In this document: in pieces, positions 1 through 12,404 of the stretch
Numbering within the stretch: position 1 is the first letter of the stretch
Layout: each line of letters begins with the position of its first letter
From: Pleurodeles waltl
Taxonomy: Eukaryota; Chordata; Amphibia; Caudata; Salamandridae
Assembly: GCF_031143425.1 (NCBI RefSeq)
Contig: NC_090440.1
Coordinates: forward strand, 1,271,171,123 to 1,271,235,122
Direction: 5' to 3'
DNA length: 64,000 bases
The notes under the pieces: generated by a model
The model's database searches: none
What the model was told of the DNA's origin: nothing
The model's input: the letters and a program-made list of their open reading frames with translations, nothing else
Made by a program: the position numbers and the translations under genes

Positions 1-83
1 TTAATTACCGGCTTGCTCGTACCGGTTCTCGCACCACCCCTTTGGGCTGATTGAGATCTTATTTCAAGCATTTTTGAAGTTAC

Positions 84-110
84 ATATATATATATATATA
101 TATGTGTGTG
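84..110. repeat. (TA)n/(TG)n microsatellite
   Basis: A short alternating AT run that passes into GT repeats. It lies just upstream of a diverged interspersed repeat (120-480). Confidence 0.9.
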
Positions 111-119
111 TTACATAGT

Positions 120-480
120 GGCGGTCAACACCAGGTAGTTACAGTTAGGTCCTAGCTTCTATATAAAAAGCATTTTTTTACTTGTCTATATCTTTGATAA
201 TGCTTGATGAATCGTCACTAATGTTTCCAAAACAATTTGCCAGTCCCATCAGCTGCTGCCTGGAAATGTTCGGGTTGATCAATCTAGGGGGGACGGGAGC
301 AAAGGGCGTTCCCAAAACACATTTTCCTATTCATTTTTTCATAGGGATTTTGAACAGCAATAGCGTAAAAACTACCAGCCAGAATTTAACCAATCTCTGC
401 AGAGATCTGTTTGGCTGATAACACTTCAACAACCGAAGCTGCTGAAGTGTTGTCAGCCATCTTCAAACCAAGTCCCAATA
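120..480 (+). repeat. Diverged interspersed repeat, copy 1
   Basis: This segment is related to 2925-3339. Both carry a 'gttaggNcctagctt' start, a run resembling 'aaaagcattttttt', a 'tctttgat' block, a middle block ending in 'gggtgatc' or 'gggttgatc', and a final 'gaagtg..g.cagccat' block. The family is unknown to me. The two copies face the same way about 2.8 kb apart, and no coding potential is evident. Confidence 0.55.
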
Positions 481-749
481 AAAAGTAAAAAAAAAAGAAA
501 TGGGGCCATGGTAAAAACACCATGATCCCTTAGCTCTGGTGGTAGGGTTACTAAAAGGACCCTCCCAAGGCTAAAAAGCATTTTTTTTAATTTTGCAAGC
601 GGTGATGCGGTAGCTCCCTGGATCCGCTTGTAAAATAAAAAAAAAAGAAGCATGGTCGCCCTCACTTCTTTAGCCCTAATGCCCCCAGGTGAGCCAAGTC
701 CCGGAGTTTATTTTTTTTAAAAGGGGGGGTGCTCCTGGCCCACTCCCAA
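481..749. other. A-rich non-coding stretch, no gene seen
   Basis: Contains several runs of A or T (6-10 bases) and short imperfect palindromes such as the 'ccatggt' area near 506. I see no gene or recognisable element. Confidence 0.5.
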
Positions 750-1390
750 TGCAACGGGGACCACCACCTCTCTGGTGCTTATTATTTATATGCAGGGGCA
801 GTGACCACCATCACCCCAGGGCTGCTTTACTCTCTGGGGAGATCTACCAATTATTGTGGGGGGCCCTGTGGCCGCCCAGGGGTCACCACCTGCCTGGGAC
901 TCATTTTGTAATATGCGAGGGGCCACCCGGCCTCCTCCCGCTGCCCTGGGGACCACGACCTCCTCGGGGCATTGAGTTAAAATTAAGTGGGGATGCTATA
1001 GCCCCCATGCCCTGGGGACCACCACCCCTTCAAAAAATACATTGTATTTGTAGGGGGCCTCGTGGCACCCCTGATTCCCCATGTACCACCACCCCCAGGG
1101 CAAATCTTTAAAAAAGGAAAGGGGGTCCCTTTGAGACCGCAAAGCCCAGGGGACCACCACCCCTTGGGGCTTCCATATAGATATATGGGGAGGGCCCATG
1201 GAACCCCGCACCCCGGGGATCACCACCACCTGCGGCAAAAAGAAAATAATTGAAATGGCATCCGTTTCGAACCCCTTAGCCTCGGGGACCACTAACCCCT
1301 AGGGCTATCCTCACTTTTGAGGGGGGCCACGCAGCCACCCTCTTGGAGCCACTGATGGCCCTGGGGACCGCCATGCCCCAGAGCCAGCTC
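750..1390 (+). repeat. Degenerate 67-bp tandem repeat
   Basis: A core like 'ggggaccaccacccc' recurs near 757, 800, 880, 948, 1015, 1083, 1149, 1216 and 1286. From 880 on the spacing is 66-70 bp. The bases between cores are poorly conserved, so the array is old. Small open frames in both strands here are Pro/Gly/His-rich by-products of the CCACC/GGTGG core. Confidence 0.7.
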
Positions 1391-2536
1391 CTGCTATGTC
1401 CCAGGGTTGCCAACCCGCGGGATATAGCTGTTTGCTGTGGAGTGGCTGCAGAGCTGTAGCCAAGCCACAGCATACACTCTGTTGTTTGATGGTGGGACCT
1501 TTAAAACAGGTCCTGCTGTCAAACAGCAGAGCTTTAATCTCTGTACACTGCACGCGTGGAGGGGATGAGAGGAAATGCTTCAGCAAGCACAGAGCTGCTG
1601 TCAAAGCAACTTCATGCTTGCTGAAGCAATGACACTGCAGGGGAAGCTGCAGTTTCAGGTAGCGCGTAAGGAGGGCATTTTATTAAAAAAATGAAAATAA
1701 AAAAAATAAAAATACAGCGGTCTCAGTTAGTCTGTAAAGGGCATTTTAGCTAAAAAAATTAAAAATAAAGAATTAAATAAGGAGGGAGCGTGGGGGGATC
1801 CTTTCAGGGATCCCTCGTGGTCCCAGATTGCCCATAAAGGGATAAAACAAATGAAAAAAAAAATCAGTAGCTCAGTATGAAGGTCGCAGACCTTCACACT
1901 AAGCTTTAGGGGCTCAAGTCCAACTGGACTCATTTCACTTATCTTAGTTAAAAAAAAATATATAAAAAAATACTTTTTTGATTTCAAATTGGAAACAAAT
2001 AACTCTTTCTAAGTATATCAGACATTAAAGACTAAAAAACTCTATCTCTCTCACTCTTACTTTCTTCTCTTCTCTTTTTCTCTTTCAATGTATTCTCCCA
2101 CTCACACACCCACTCACACACTTACTAACGCATTCATAGTCCTTAGATAGATACGCACCCACTCAAACACCCACTCTGACAGTCACACACCCACTCACAG
2201 ACCCACCGACACCCTGATGCATCCACTCATGGACCCACACACATACTAGCGCATCCAGTAAAACACTAATGTACGCACTCTCACAGCCAGACAGGCAATG
2301 TGACAGCTCTCCCATCCCCAGAAACACCCTCTCACACCTATTCTCAAACCCAGAGAAGCCTTGGCCAACTCCTGCAGCGTACGGCCAAAGTGCTGTGCAC
2401 ATCATGGTTTTGGGTGGCATGGGGTTGTCGGCCGCAGGGTCTGGCTGCAGGCCAGGTCTTGCGGGCAACCTCTCCTGCGCACAAGTGAAGGCTGTGCACA
2501 GTGCAAGGTTGGATCCTTTTAGTAGTTTGGCCTCAG
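1391..2536. other. Non-coding interval with palindromic and CT/CA-rich DNA
   Basis: No gene is recognisable over this 1.1 kb. 1400-1640 has short self-complementary stretches around the 'cagcaagc' and 'gcttgctg' motifs. 2036-2090 is a C/T-rich tract. 2095-2275 is a degenerate run of 'cccactcacacac'-type repeats. Short open frames here show no family resemblance. Confidence 0.5.
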
Positions 2537-2658
2537 AGGTTACAGGGATGTTATAGTTAGGCAATAGAATTTGAAAAAAACATAGAAATTCACTTAAAAA
2601 ACAAAGGTTATAGGGACGTTATAGTAAGGCTCAGATTTTAACCATACCAAACCTTGAA
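2537..2658 (+). repeat. Fragment (about 2 units) of an AT-rich 67-bp tandem repeat
   Basis: Two units carry the 'ggttacagggatgttatag' and 'ggttatagggacgttatag' cores with 'tagaaattcact' between them. This is the repeat that forms the longer array at 49935-51140. Here it sits to the left of the first satellite block, and there to the right of the last one. Confidence 0.7.
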
Positions 2659-2924
2659 AATTCACCAGTTACAGATAGCGCTACCTCAAGTAACTATAAC
2701 TCATGCCCTAAGGTAACTATAACTGGCGCCGTCGCCATGCACTGCAAATTACCCCACAAATTATGGCAATCATGCAATCTTTCATAACATCATTGATAAT
2801 ATCAATTTAATATCAACAGCAAAATCTTTGTGGAAAATCTGTGCATGGCTGGGGCATGAGTTATAGTTACTTTAGGGCTCCAGTTATAGTTACTTGAGGT
2901 GGCTCTATCTATAACTGGTGAATT
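2659..2924. mobile_element. 266-bp foldback (MITE-like) element
   Basis: The ends are inverted repeats: 'aattcaccagttacagata' on the left matches the complement of 'tatctataactggtgaatt' on the right. Complementarity continues inward through the 'caagtaactataac' and 'gttatagttacttg' arms for roughly 80 bp each side. The centre (about 2745-2830) is AT-rich. There is no coding capacity. The target duplication is unclear and the superfamily is unknown. Confidence 0.7.
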
Positions 2925-3339
2925 TCTATAGTTAGGACCTAGCTTCGATTTAAAAAGCATTTTTTGACCGCTACATCTTTGATGCCGTTTGTTGAATATT
3001 CATGAAATGTTCCCCCCTAAAAATTGACAAGTTGGGTCTTGTTGTGCATGAAATGTTTCGGGGTGATCCGTCAAGAAAAAGGGGGATGTCAATAAAAGTG
3101 TGTTTCCCATGTTAATTCTCATAGAGTCTTTAGACGCACCTGCAGCCCAAACCGCTGGATGGAATTACATCACATTTGGCAGAAAGGTAGCTTCTGATCC
3201 GGAGACCAGCTTTTTGTTATTTAGTATAAATCATTCAGAGGTTTTTGAGATATTAAAGGGAAAATAATTGTAGATATCTAGAGCCACAGATCCCTGAGAT
3301 TTCATGCTGAAGTGATGGCAGCCATTTTGGGACTCAGCT
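2925..3339 (+). repeat. Diverged interspersed repeat, copy 2
   Basis: The second copy of the family at 120-480, extending slightly further. It begins at the 'gttaggacctagcttcg' block and runs to 'gcagccattttgggactc', directly abutting the satellite. Confidence 0.55.
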
Positions 3340-6300
3340 TCAACAGGGCTGAGAGCTTGAGAAAAGCAATGAGAAGGAGGGAAAGGCAGGGAGCAGACAT
3401 GCACACAATAAGGCTAAGAGCCAGTGGAAACCAGTGAATCATTCATAACAGAAAGAAGAAAGCAAGCACGAACACAAGTGGGCTGAGAACCCATAGAAAG
3501 CAGAGAGAGGGAGGAACACGGAGGACACAGGCATGCTTGTGATGAAGCTGAGAGCCCACAGTCAGCAGTGAAAAGGAGGGATAGGCCAGCAGCAGGCACA
3601 TACACAATGGAACTGAAGGTTCACAAAAAGCAGTGAGAAAGTGGGGCAGGCAGGCAACAAGCACACAAACAAGGGGGCTGAGAGTCCACAAAAAGCAGTG
3701 AGAAGGAGGTAAAGACAGGCAGCAGGCATTCACAGAGAAGAAGGGAAAGACAAGAAGCAGGCCCACACTCAACGGGCTGAGAGCCTTAGGAAAGCTGTGA
3801 AAAGTAGGTTCAGGCAGGCAGCAGGCCGACAAAAGCTGTGAGAAGAAGGAACAGGCAAGCAGCAGGCACGTACACAATGGGTGGCTGAGAGCCTGCTGAA
3901 AGCACTGAGTAGGACAGGCAGGCAGCAGGCACACACACAAGAGGACAGAGAGCCATAGAACATAGTGAGAAGGAGGGACAGCCTGGCAGCAGGCATGCAT
4001 GCAACAGGGCTGAGGTCCTGCAGAAAGTAGTGAGAAGGAGGGTCAGACAGGCACCAGGCATGCACACAAAGGGGCTGAGAGCCTGTGAAAAACAGTGGGA
4101 AGTAGGGGCAGGCACACAGCAGGTACACACACAATCGGGCTGAGAGCCCAAGGAAAGCTGTGAGGAGACAGGACAGGCAGGCAGCAGGCATGCACATAAC
4201 AGGGCTGAGAGCCTGCAGAAATCATTGAAAAGGAGGGACAGGCAGGCACACACAACAGGCCTGAGAGCCCTGGAGAAATTAGTGAGTAGGAAGAAAAGGC
4301 AGGCAGCTGGCTACAGAAGCAGTTAGTATCCACACAGCTGGGCTGGGAGCCTACAGAAAGCAGTGAGAAAGGGACAGGCAGCAGCAGAAACACACACAAT
4401 GGGGCCGAGTGCCCAGGGAAAGCAGCGAGGAGGAGAGACAAGAAGGTAGCAGGCACACACACAAGTCTGCAGGGAGCCTAGAGAAAGTACTGAGAAGGAG
4501 GGACAGGCAGGCACACACATAAGAAGGCTGAGAGCCTGGGGAAAGCAGTGAGAAGAAGGGACAGGAATCCAGTAGGCCTGCACACAACGGGGTTGAGATC
4601 CCACAGAAAGCAGTGAGGAGGGACAGGCAGGCATTAGACCAGGGAAAGCAGGGAGAAGAAGGCACAAGCAGGCAGTAGGTATGCACACAACCTGGCTGAG
4701 AGCAAGGGTAAGCAGTGAGAACGAGGGAAAGGCAAGCAGCAGGCACACATAAAACGGGACTGAGAGAAAGGACAGATTAGTGAAAACAAGGAAAAGGCAT
4801 GCAGTGGTTATGCACACAACGGTACTGAGATGCCCCAGAAAATAGTGAGTAGGAGGGACAGGCAGCAGGCATGAACATAACAGGGCTGAGAGTCCACAAT
4901 AGCAGTGAGAAGGGGGGACAGGGAGGCAGTGGGCATGCACACAATGGGGCTGAGAGCCTACAGAAAGTTTTTAGAAGGGACTATACAGGCAGAAGGGACA
5001 AACACAATGGGACTGAGAGCCCAGGGAAAGCAGTGAGAAGGAGAAACAGGCAGGCATGCACACAAAGGACCTGAGAGTCCAGAGGAAGCAGTAAGAAGGA
5101 GGGACAGGCAGGCAGCAAGCCACGGAAAGCGGTGATTTAGAAAAAGAGACAGGCAGACATCAGAAACGCACACAAGGGGCAGACAGCGCTCAGAAAGGAG
5201 TGAGACGGAGGTACAGCCAGGCAGCAGGCACAAATACAACGGGACTCAGAGTCTGGGGAGAGCAGTGAGAAAAAGGGACAAGCAGGCAGCAGGCATGCGA
5301 CCAAATGAGACTGAGTGCCCAGGTAAAGCAGTGACAAGGAGGGACAGGCAGGCAACACGCTTTCACACAACTTGGCTTACAGCCTGGAGAAAGTAGCGAG
5401 AAGGTCAGACAGGCAGGTAGCAGGCACACACACAACTGGGCTGAGAGCCTAGGGAACATAGTGAGAAGGAGGGAGATGCTAGCTGCAGGCACCTACACAA
5501 TGGGGCTGAGAGCACGCATAAAGCATGTGAGAAGGAAGGACAGGCAGGCAGTGGGCATAAACACAAAGGGGCTGCGAGCCTGAGGAAAGTGTTGAGAAGG
5601 AAGGACAGGCAGGCAGCTTGCACAGACACAATGGGGTGGAGAACCTGGGGAAAGCAGTGAGAAGGAGGGACAGACAGCAGGGATACACAGAGTGGGCCTG
5701 AGAGCCCGCACAAAGCAGTGAGAAGGAGGTACAGGCAAGCAGACAGAAGGCCGTGGAAAGCAGTGATTTAGAAGGATGTACAGGCTTGCAGCAGGCATGC
5801 GCACAACTGGGCTGAAAGACTGCAGAAAGCAGTGAGAAGGAGGAACAGGCAGGCAGTAGGCATGCACATAACAGGGCAGAGAGCCAACTGAGAGCAGTGA
5901 GAAGGAGGGACAGCCAGGCAGTAGCATACAGACAATGGGGCTGAGAGCCTGAGAAAAGCAGTGATAAGAAGAAACAGCCAGGCCATGGAAAGCAGTTAAA
6001 AGGAAGGACAGGCAGGCAGCAGGCATTAATATAACAGGACTGAGGGCCTGCAGAAAGCGGTGAAATGGAGAAAAAGGCAGGCAGCAGTTATGCACACACT
6101 AAGGTGAGAGCCCAGGGAAAGTTGTGACTAGGAGAGAGAGGGAGGCAGCAGGGCGTGGAACAGCAGTGTGCACACAGCAGGGCTGAGAGCCTGCAAAAAG
6201 CAGTAAGAAGGGGGACAGGCAGCAGTAGGCACGCACACAATGGGGCTGTGTGCCCTGGGAAAGCAGTGAGAAGGAGGGACAGGAAAAAACCAGGCACATA

Positions 6301-7908
6301 CACAAATATGGAGGGAGTCTAGGGAAAGTAGTGAGAAGGAGGGCCAGGCAGGCAGCAGACACACACAGAAATCTGCACGGAGCCTGTGGAATGGAGTGAG
6401 AAGCAGGGACAGGCAGGCACAAAATGAAGAAGGCTGAGAACCTGGGGAAAGTAGTGAGAAGAAGGCACAGGTAGCCGACAGGAGAGCACACAACAGGGCT
6501 GAGAGCCCACAGAAAGCAGTGAGAAGGAGGGACAGGCAGGCATTAGGCACACACACACTGGGCTGAGAGCCCAGGTAAAGCAGTGAGAAGATGGGACAGC
6601 CAGGCTCTGAAAAGCAGTTAGAAGGTAGGACAGGCAGGAGGCACAAATAGAACAGGATTGAGTGCCTGCAGAAAACAGTGAGAAGGAGGAACATGCAGGC
6701 AGCAGTCACGCACACAATAAGGTGATTTCCTAGGGAAAGTTGTGAGAAGGAGGGACAGGGAGGCAGCAGGCTGTGGATGCAACAGTTGTGCACACAACGG
6801 GACTGTGAGCCTGCAGAAATCAGTAAGAAGGGAGACAGGCAGCAGTAGACATGCACACAATGGGGCTCTGTGCCCAGGGATAGCAGCGAGAAGGAGGGAC
6901 AGGCAGGCACCAGAAACGTACACAAATATAGAGGGAGTCTGGGGAAAGTAGTGAGAAGTGGGGAAAGGCAGGCAGCAGGCACAAACAGAAGAGGGTCGAG
7001 AACCCGGTAAAAGGTAGTGAGAAGAAGGTACAGGCAGCCAGCAGGACAGCACACAATGGGGCTGAGAGCCTGCAGAAAGGAGTGAGGAGGTACAGCCAGG
7101 CATTAGGCACACACACAAATGGGCTGAGAGTCCAGATAAAGCAGTGAAAAGATGGGACAGCCAGGCCCTGGAAAGTAGTTAGAAGGAAGGACAGGAAGCA
7201 GGCACAAATAAAACAGGATTGAGGGCCTGCAGAAAGTGGTGAGAAGGAGGAACAGGCAGACAGCAGTTACTCACACAACGAGGTGAGAACCCAGAGAAAG
7301 TTGTGAGAAGAAGGGACAGGGAGGCAGCAGGCCACTGAAGCAGCAGGTGTGCACACAACAGGGCTGAGAGCCTGCAGAAAGCAGTGAGAAGAGGGGACAG
7401 GCAGCAGCAGGCACACACACAATGGGGCTGAGTCCCCAGGGAAAGCAGTGAGAAGGAGGGACAGGCAGGTAGCAGGCACACATACAAATCTTCAGGAATC
7501 TTGGGGAAAGTACTGAGAAGGAGGGACAGGCAGGCAGCAGGCACTAACATAATAGGGCTGAGAACCTGGGGAAAGCAGTAAGAAGGGACAGGCAGCCAAC
7601 AGGCCTGCACACAACGGGGCTGAGATCCCGCAGAAAGCAGTGAGAAGGAGGCACAGGCAGGCAAATGTCACACACACAACCAGGCTGAGAGCCCAGGTAA
7701 AGTAATGAGAAGAAGGAACAGCCAGGCAGTGGAAACCAGTGAAAAGAAGGGACATGAAAGCAGCAGGTGTAAATACAATGGGACTGAGAGCCTGTGGGAA
7801 GCAGTGAGAAGAAGGGACAGGCATGGAGCAGGAATGCGAACAATGGGGCTGAGGGCCCAGGGAAAGCAGTGACAAGGAGGGTCAGACAGGCAGCAAGCAA
7901 ACACAGAA
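3340..7908 (+). repeat. 65-bp degenerate satellite, block 1 (about 70 monomers)
   Basis: The unit reads roughly 'ggggctgagagcctgcag', then 'aaagcagtgagaaggaggga', then 'caggcaggcagcaggcatg' and 'cacacaat', about 65 bp in all. The plus strand is purine-rich. Monomers are well diverged, with many substitutions and small indels. From about 5975 a higher-order pattern of 552-619 bp (about nine monomers) is visible through shared variant monomers near 5975, 6594, 7157 and 7718. The minus strand rarely has stop codons in any frame, so many long Cys/Pro/Leu-rich open frames appear and shift frame from monomer to monomer, because 65 is not a multiple of three. I do not annotate them as genes. Confidence 0.92.
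5975..7908 (+). repeat. Higher-order repeat in satellite block 1 (about 560-620 bp)
   Basis: Variant monomers recur in order. A 'gacagccaggc' monomer is near 5975, 6594, 7157 and 7718. A 'cacaaatatNgagggagtct' monomer is near 6302 and 6921, with a diverged version near 7473. A monomer with a small insertion before 'tgtgcacacaac' is near 6155, 6770 and 7330. Spacings are 552-619 bp. Confidence 0.7.
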
Positions 7909-8435
7909 GGGAATATGTATTAAAAAGTGGTGTATCAGAGCTGATGCGCCACTTTTTCTGTGCCCCCCTACCGGCACCTATCAACACCATGTATGCGCCA
8001 GATTTATGATGCGTCATACCATAGCACATGTTAGGGAACTAGCATCATACATTTTGATGCTAGTTTGGTACTTTGCAGTATTAGTGCCAAAAATGTGGAC
8101 GCTAATCCTGCAAAGTGAAAAGAGGCTCATTAAAAGAATGGGAGTCTCATTTTAACACCTGCCTAAGGCAGGCATTCAAAATGATGCTATAAATGTTTCA
8201 GTGGAATCACATAGATGTTACTGCACCATTTTTCTGGGCCACTCAATGACGAAACGCCCCCTTGCATCGATTACGCCTGAAACAGGCATAATGTGGCACA
8301 AGGGTTTACTAAGTGGGGCAATGTATGCATTGTGCCACTTTGTAAATATGGCGTGGCATTTTTGTCAACTTAAAGGCACATCAATGGCGCTCATGTGGTG
8401 CAAGGTGGTGCAAGGGCCTTCAAAATTATGGCCCT
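7909..8435. mobile_element. 527-bp MITE inserted in the satellite (MITE family 2)
   Basis: This sequence interrupts the satellite cleanly. It starts 'gggaatatgtattaaaaag' and ends 'cttcaaaattatggccct', imperfect inverted ends. A 3-bp GAA flanks both sides (7906-7908, 8436-8438), a TSD size typical of PIF/Harbinger. It is internally related to 50445-50962, in the opposite orientation: both share the 'gatgcNcCac' arms and the 'gtgccccc...ggcacct' block. No coding region; presumably mobilised in trans by a Harbinger transposase. Confidence 0.8.
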
Positions 8436-10904
8436 GAAATCCGCTGAGAGCCTAGGGATAGTAATGAGAAGGAGAGACAGGTAGGCAGCAGGCATGCTCA
8501 TAAGGGAGCTGAGAGCCTGGGGAAAGTAGTGAGAAGGAGGGACAGGCGGCAGGCCTGCACACAACAGAGCTGAGAGCCTGCATAAAGCAGTGAGAAGGAG
8601 AAACAAACAGGCATTAGGCATGCAAATAACAGGATGATAGCCCAGGTAAAGCAGTGAGAAGGAGATACAGACAGGCAGCACACCACAAAGAAGGGAGAAG
8701 GGGGGCAAACAGGCAATAGGCATGCTCACAATGGGGGTGACAGCCCATAGAAGGCATTGAGAAAGAAGAACAGGCAAGATGCAGGCACACACACAGCAGA
8801 ATAAGAGACCACAGAAAGCTCTGAGAAGGAGGAGCAGACAGACTTTAGGCATGCACACAATGGGATGAGAGCCTGGGAGAAGCAGTTAGAAGAAGGGACA
8901 GGAAGGTAGGAGGTATGTGCACAGCAGGACTGTGAACCCACCAAAAGCAGTATGAAGTAGGAAGAGGCAAGCATCAGGCATTGACACAACAGGGCTGAAA
9001 GACTGCGGAAAGCAGTGAGTATTATGACAGGCAGAAAACAGTGAGAAGGAGGGACAAGCAGACAGGAGGCATGCACACAATAGAGCTTAGAGCCTGCAGA
9101 AGCAGTGAGGAGGAACATGCAGGCAGCAGGCATGCACACAATGGGACCGAAAGCCCACGAAAAGCAGTGAGAAGGAGGGGCAGGCAGGCACAATCACAAT
9201 TGGGATAAGAGTCATGGGAAAGCGGTGAGAAGAGGCATAAGCAGGCAGAAAACAATGATTGAAAAGGAGAGACAGGCCAGCATGGACACAGTGGGGCTGA
9301 AAGCCCATGGAAAGCAGTGAGAAGAGGGGACAGGTAAGCTGCAAGCACAAACAAATAGGGCTGAGATCACATGGAAAGCAGTGAGAAGGGACAGGCAGGC
9401 TTCAGGCATTCACACAATTGGGGCTGAGAGCTCAGGTAAAGCAGTTAGAAGATAGGACAGGAAGGCATGAGGCATGTACACAACGGGGCTGTGAGCCCAC
9501 AGAAAGCAGTGAGAAGTAGGGCGAGGCAGGCAGCAGGCGTAGACACAACGGGGCTGAGAGACTGCTGAAAGAAGTGAGTATTAGGTACATGCAGTCAAAA
9601 GGCTCCAGAAAGCAGTGAGAAGGAGGGACAAGCAGCAATGAGAAAGTGGAGGATTGGCAGGGATCAGGCGCAAATGCAGTGGGGCTGAGATCCCATGGAA
9701 AGCAGTGAAAAGGAGGGGCAGGCAGGCAGAAGACACACACACAGCCAGGCTGAGGCCCCGCAGAAAGCAGTGAGAAGGAGGGACAGGCAGACAAAAGGCA
9801 CAAACACAATGAGGCTGACAGCCCGCGCAAAGCAGTGAGAAGGAGGGACAGGATGACATCAGGTATGCATACAACGGGGCTGAGAGCCTGCTTAAAGTAG
9901 TGCAATAGAGGGACAGGCATGCAGCAGGCATCCACACATGGGGCTGACAGCCTATGGAAAGCAGTGTGAAGGAGGGACAGGCAGGCTGCAGCCAAGCACA
10001 CAATGGGGCAGACATCCAGCAGAAAGCAGTGAGATGGAGCGACAGGCAGGTGACAGGCATGCATAAAAGAGGACTGAGATCCCAGGGAGAGCAGTGAGAA
10101 GAAGGGACAGGGAGGTAGCAGGCTGCAGAAAGCAGTGAGAAAGCAGGCAGGAAGGCAGCAGGCATGCTCACAACTGGGCATAGAGCCTGCAGAAAGTGGT
10201 GGGAAGGAGGGACAGGCAGACCGCAGGCATGCACACAATGGGGGTTAAAGCCTGCAGACATGCACACAATGAGGCTGACCCCCCCTCCCTTTGGGAAAGC
10301 AGTGAGAAGAAGGGACAGGCAGGCAGCAGTCATGCACACAACTGGGCTTAGAGCCCATGGGAAAGCAGTGAGGAGGGACAGGCAGGCAGCTGGAACGCAA
10401 ACAACAGAGCTGAGAGCCCATGGGAGGCAGTGAGAAGGAGGGACAGGTAGGCAGTAGGCAAACACACAATGTGGCTGAGAGCCTGGGAAAGCAGTGAGAA
10501 GAAGGGACAGCCAGGTCATTGAAAGTAGAGAGAAGGAGGGACAGGCATGCAGCAGGCTTGAATACAATGGGAGTGAGAGTCTGCGGAAAGCAGTGAGAAG
10601 GAGGGACAGCCAGACAGCAGGCATGCCCACAATAGGGTGAGATCCCAGGGAAAGTTGCAAGAAGGAGGGACAGGCAGGCAGCAGGCATGGACACAACTGG
10701 CCTGGCAGCCTGCATAAAGCAGTGAGAAGGAGGGACAGGCAGGTAGAAGGCTGCAGAAAGAAGTGATTTAGAAGGAGAGATAGGCAGGCAGCAGGCATGA
10801 ATACAAAAGGACTGAGAACCTGTGGAAAGCATACAGAAGAAAGAGAGGTAGGCAGAAGCCATGCACACAACAGCTGTGAGTAGGAGGGACAGGCAGCCAG
10901 CAGG
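8436..10904 (+). repeat. 65-bp satellite, block 2 (about 38 monomers)
   Basis: Continuation of block 1 to the right of the MITE, in the same orientation. It includes the longest spurious open frame of the window (minus strand, 10870-9581, 429 codons). It ends exactly where an LTR begins (TGTGAG at 10905). Confidence 0.92.
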
Positions 10905-12404
10905 TGTGAGAAAATAGCCTCTTTCTAGCATGATTACCCCCATTTTTAGCCTGTTTGTCAGTGTTTGTCAGTGTGTTTTTACTGTGTCACTGGGATCCTG
11001 GTAACCAGAACTCCAGTGCTTATGCTCTCTCTCATTCCAAATTTGTACTCCAAATCAGTATTCCACTACAAATTGGTATACTGGAACCCCCTTATAAGTC
11101 CCTAGTATATAGAATCTAGCTACCCAGGGCATTGGGGTTCCCGGAGATCCTTGTGGGCTGAAGCATTGCTTTTGCCACCCATAAGGAACTCATACAAATG
11201 CTTCTTTAGGACTGCCATTGCAGCCTGAGTGAAATAGTGTAAACACTATTTCACAGCCATTTTCACTGCACCAGGTCACTTATAGGTCATCTGTGTCTCT
11301 AACCTTTATTTACTGAAGGATAGATGCATAGTTCCTGTGTGTGAGGGTACCTCTGCACTAGCAGAGGTGCCCCCACATCATCCATGCCCGTATTCCAGAC
11401 TTCGTGAGCGCAGGGACGCCATTATAAGTGTGCACTATATATAGGTCAATACCTATATATAGCTTCATAGTGGTAACACCAAATATGGCCATGTGAGGTG
11501 TATAAAAACTGCAAATTGTACCCCAATACTGATTCCAGTATCGTTTGCACAATCGCATGCACTCTTGGGGCTCCTCCATGGACCCCCAGTACTACCAAAC
11601 TCACTCTCTGTGGATTCCACTGCAGACCCAGCTTCTGCCACCTCACAGACAGGCTTCTGCCCTCCTGGGGCTTGAGCAGCTCAGTCCCAGGAAGGCAGAA
11701 CAATGCATTTCCTTTAGGAGAGGGGTGTTACACCCTCTCTCTTTGGAAATATATGTTACAAGCATGGGAGGAGTATCCTCCCTTAGCCTCTAGAAGTGCT
11801 TTGAAGGGCACAAATGGTGCCTTCCTTGCCTAAACCAGTCTACACCGGTTCAGGGATCCCCAGTCCCTGCTCTGGCGTGAAACTGGACAAAGGAAAGGGG
11901 AGTGACCTTTCCCCTGTCCATCACCACCCCAGGGGTGGTGCCCAGAGCTCCTCCAGAGTGTCCCTGGGTTCTGCCATCTTGTTTTCAGGATGGTCAGGGA
12001 ACTCTAGGAGCATCTGAGTGGCCAGTGCCAGCAGGTGACGTCAGAGACCCTTCCTGATTGGTGCTTACCTGGTTAGGTGGCCAATCACCGCTCAGGGCTA
12101 TTTAGGGTCTCTTCTGTCGGTGTTTCCTCAGATTTGGTTTGCAAGACTTCACCAGGACTAATCTGCATTCTGTGTTTCAGCTTCTGACCCTCAGATCAAC
12201 CACAGAACTGTTCCAGGAACACTGTAAGAATAACAAAGTATCCAAGAAGGCTAGTGTAACTCTGTAACTTCAGCTCCTGCCAGCAACTGCAACAGTTTCC
12301 AGGTTGTGCACGCTCTGAGGACTACCTGTATTCATGCTACACCAGAAGGACTGAAGAAATCTCTTGTGGAGTGATAGAGTCACTTCCCTACTTCCCTGCA
12401 TCAG
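10905..12404 (+). mobile_element. LTR fragment B (5' half of a ~3 kb LTR, + orientation)
   Basis: Starts with the LTR terminus 'tgtgagaaaatagcctcttt', also seen at 20535 and 39432. It runs colinearly with those copies for 1.5 kb: the 'cactgggatcctg' blocks, the 'atttcacagccattttcact' block and the 'ctggacaaagg' block. It stops at about 12404, where the sequence switches to the opposite orientation. No open frame of substance. Confidence 0.8.

Noticed and set aside
9581..10870. 429-codon minus-strand open frame, and similar frames elsewhere in the satellite (e.g. 46166-45072, 7054-6128, 44041-43154)
   Set aside because: They follow the 65-bp repeat exactly, change frame from monomer to monomer, have no non-repeat sequence, and open frames exist in all three minus frames at once.
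3340..10904. CRISPR-like regularly spaced repeats
   Set aside because: Monomers are contiguous and degenerate over their whole length, with no unique spacers. The context is eukaryotic.
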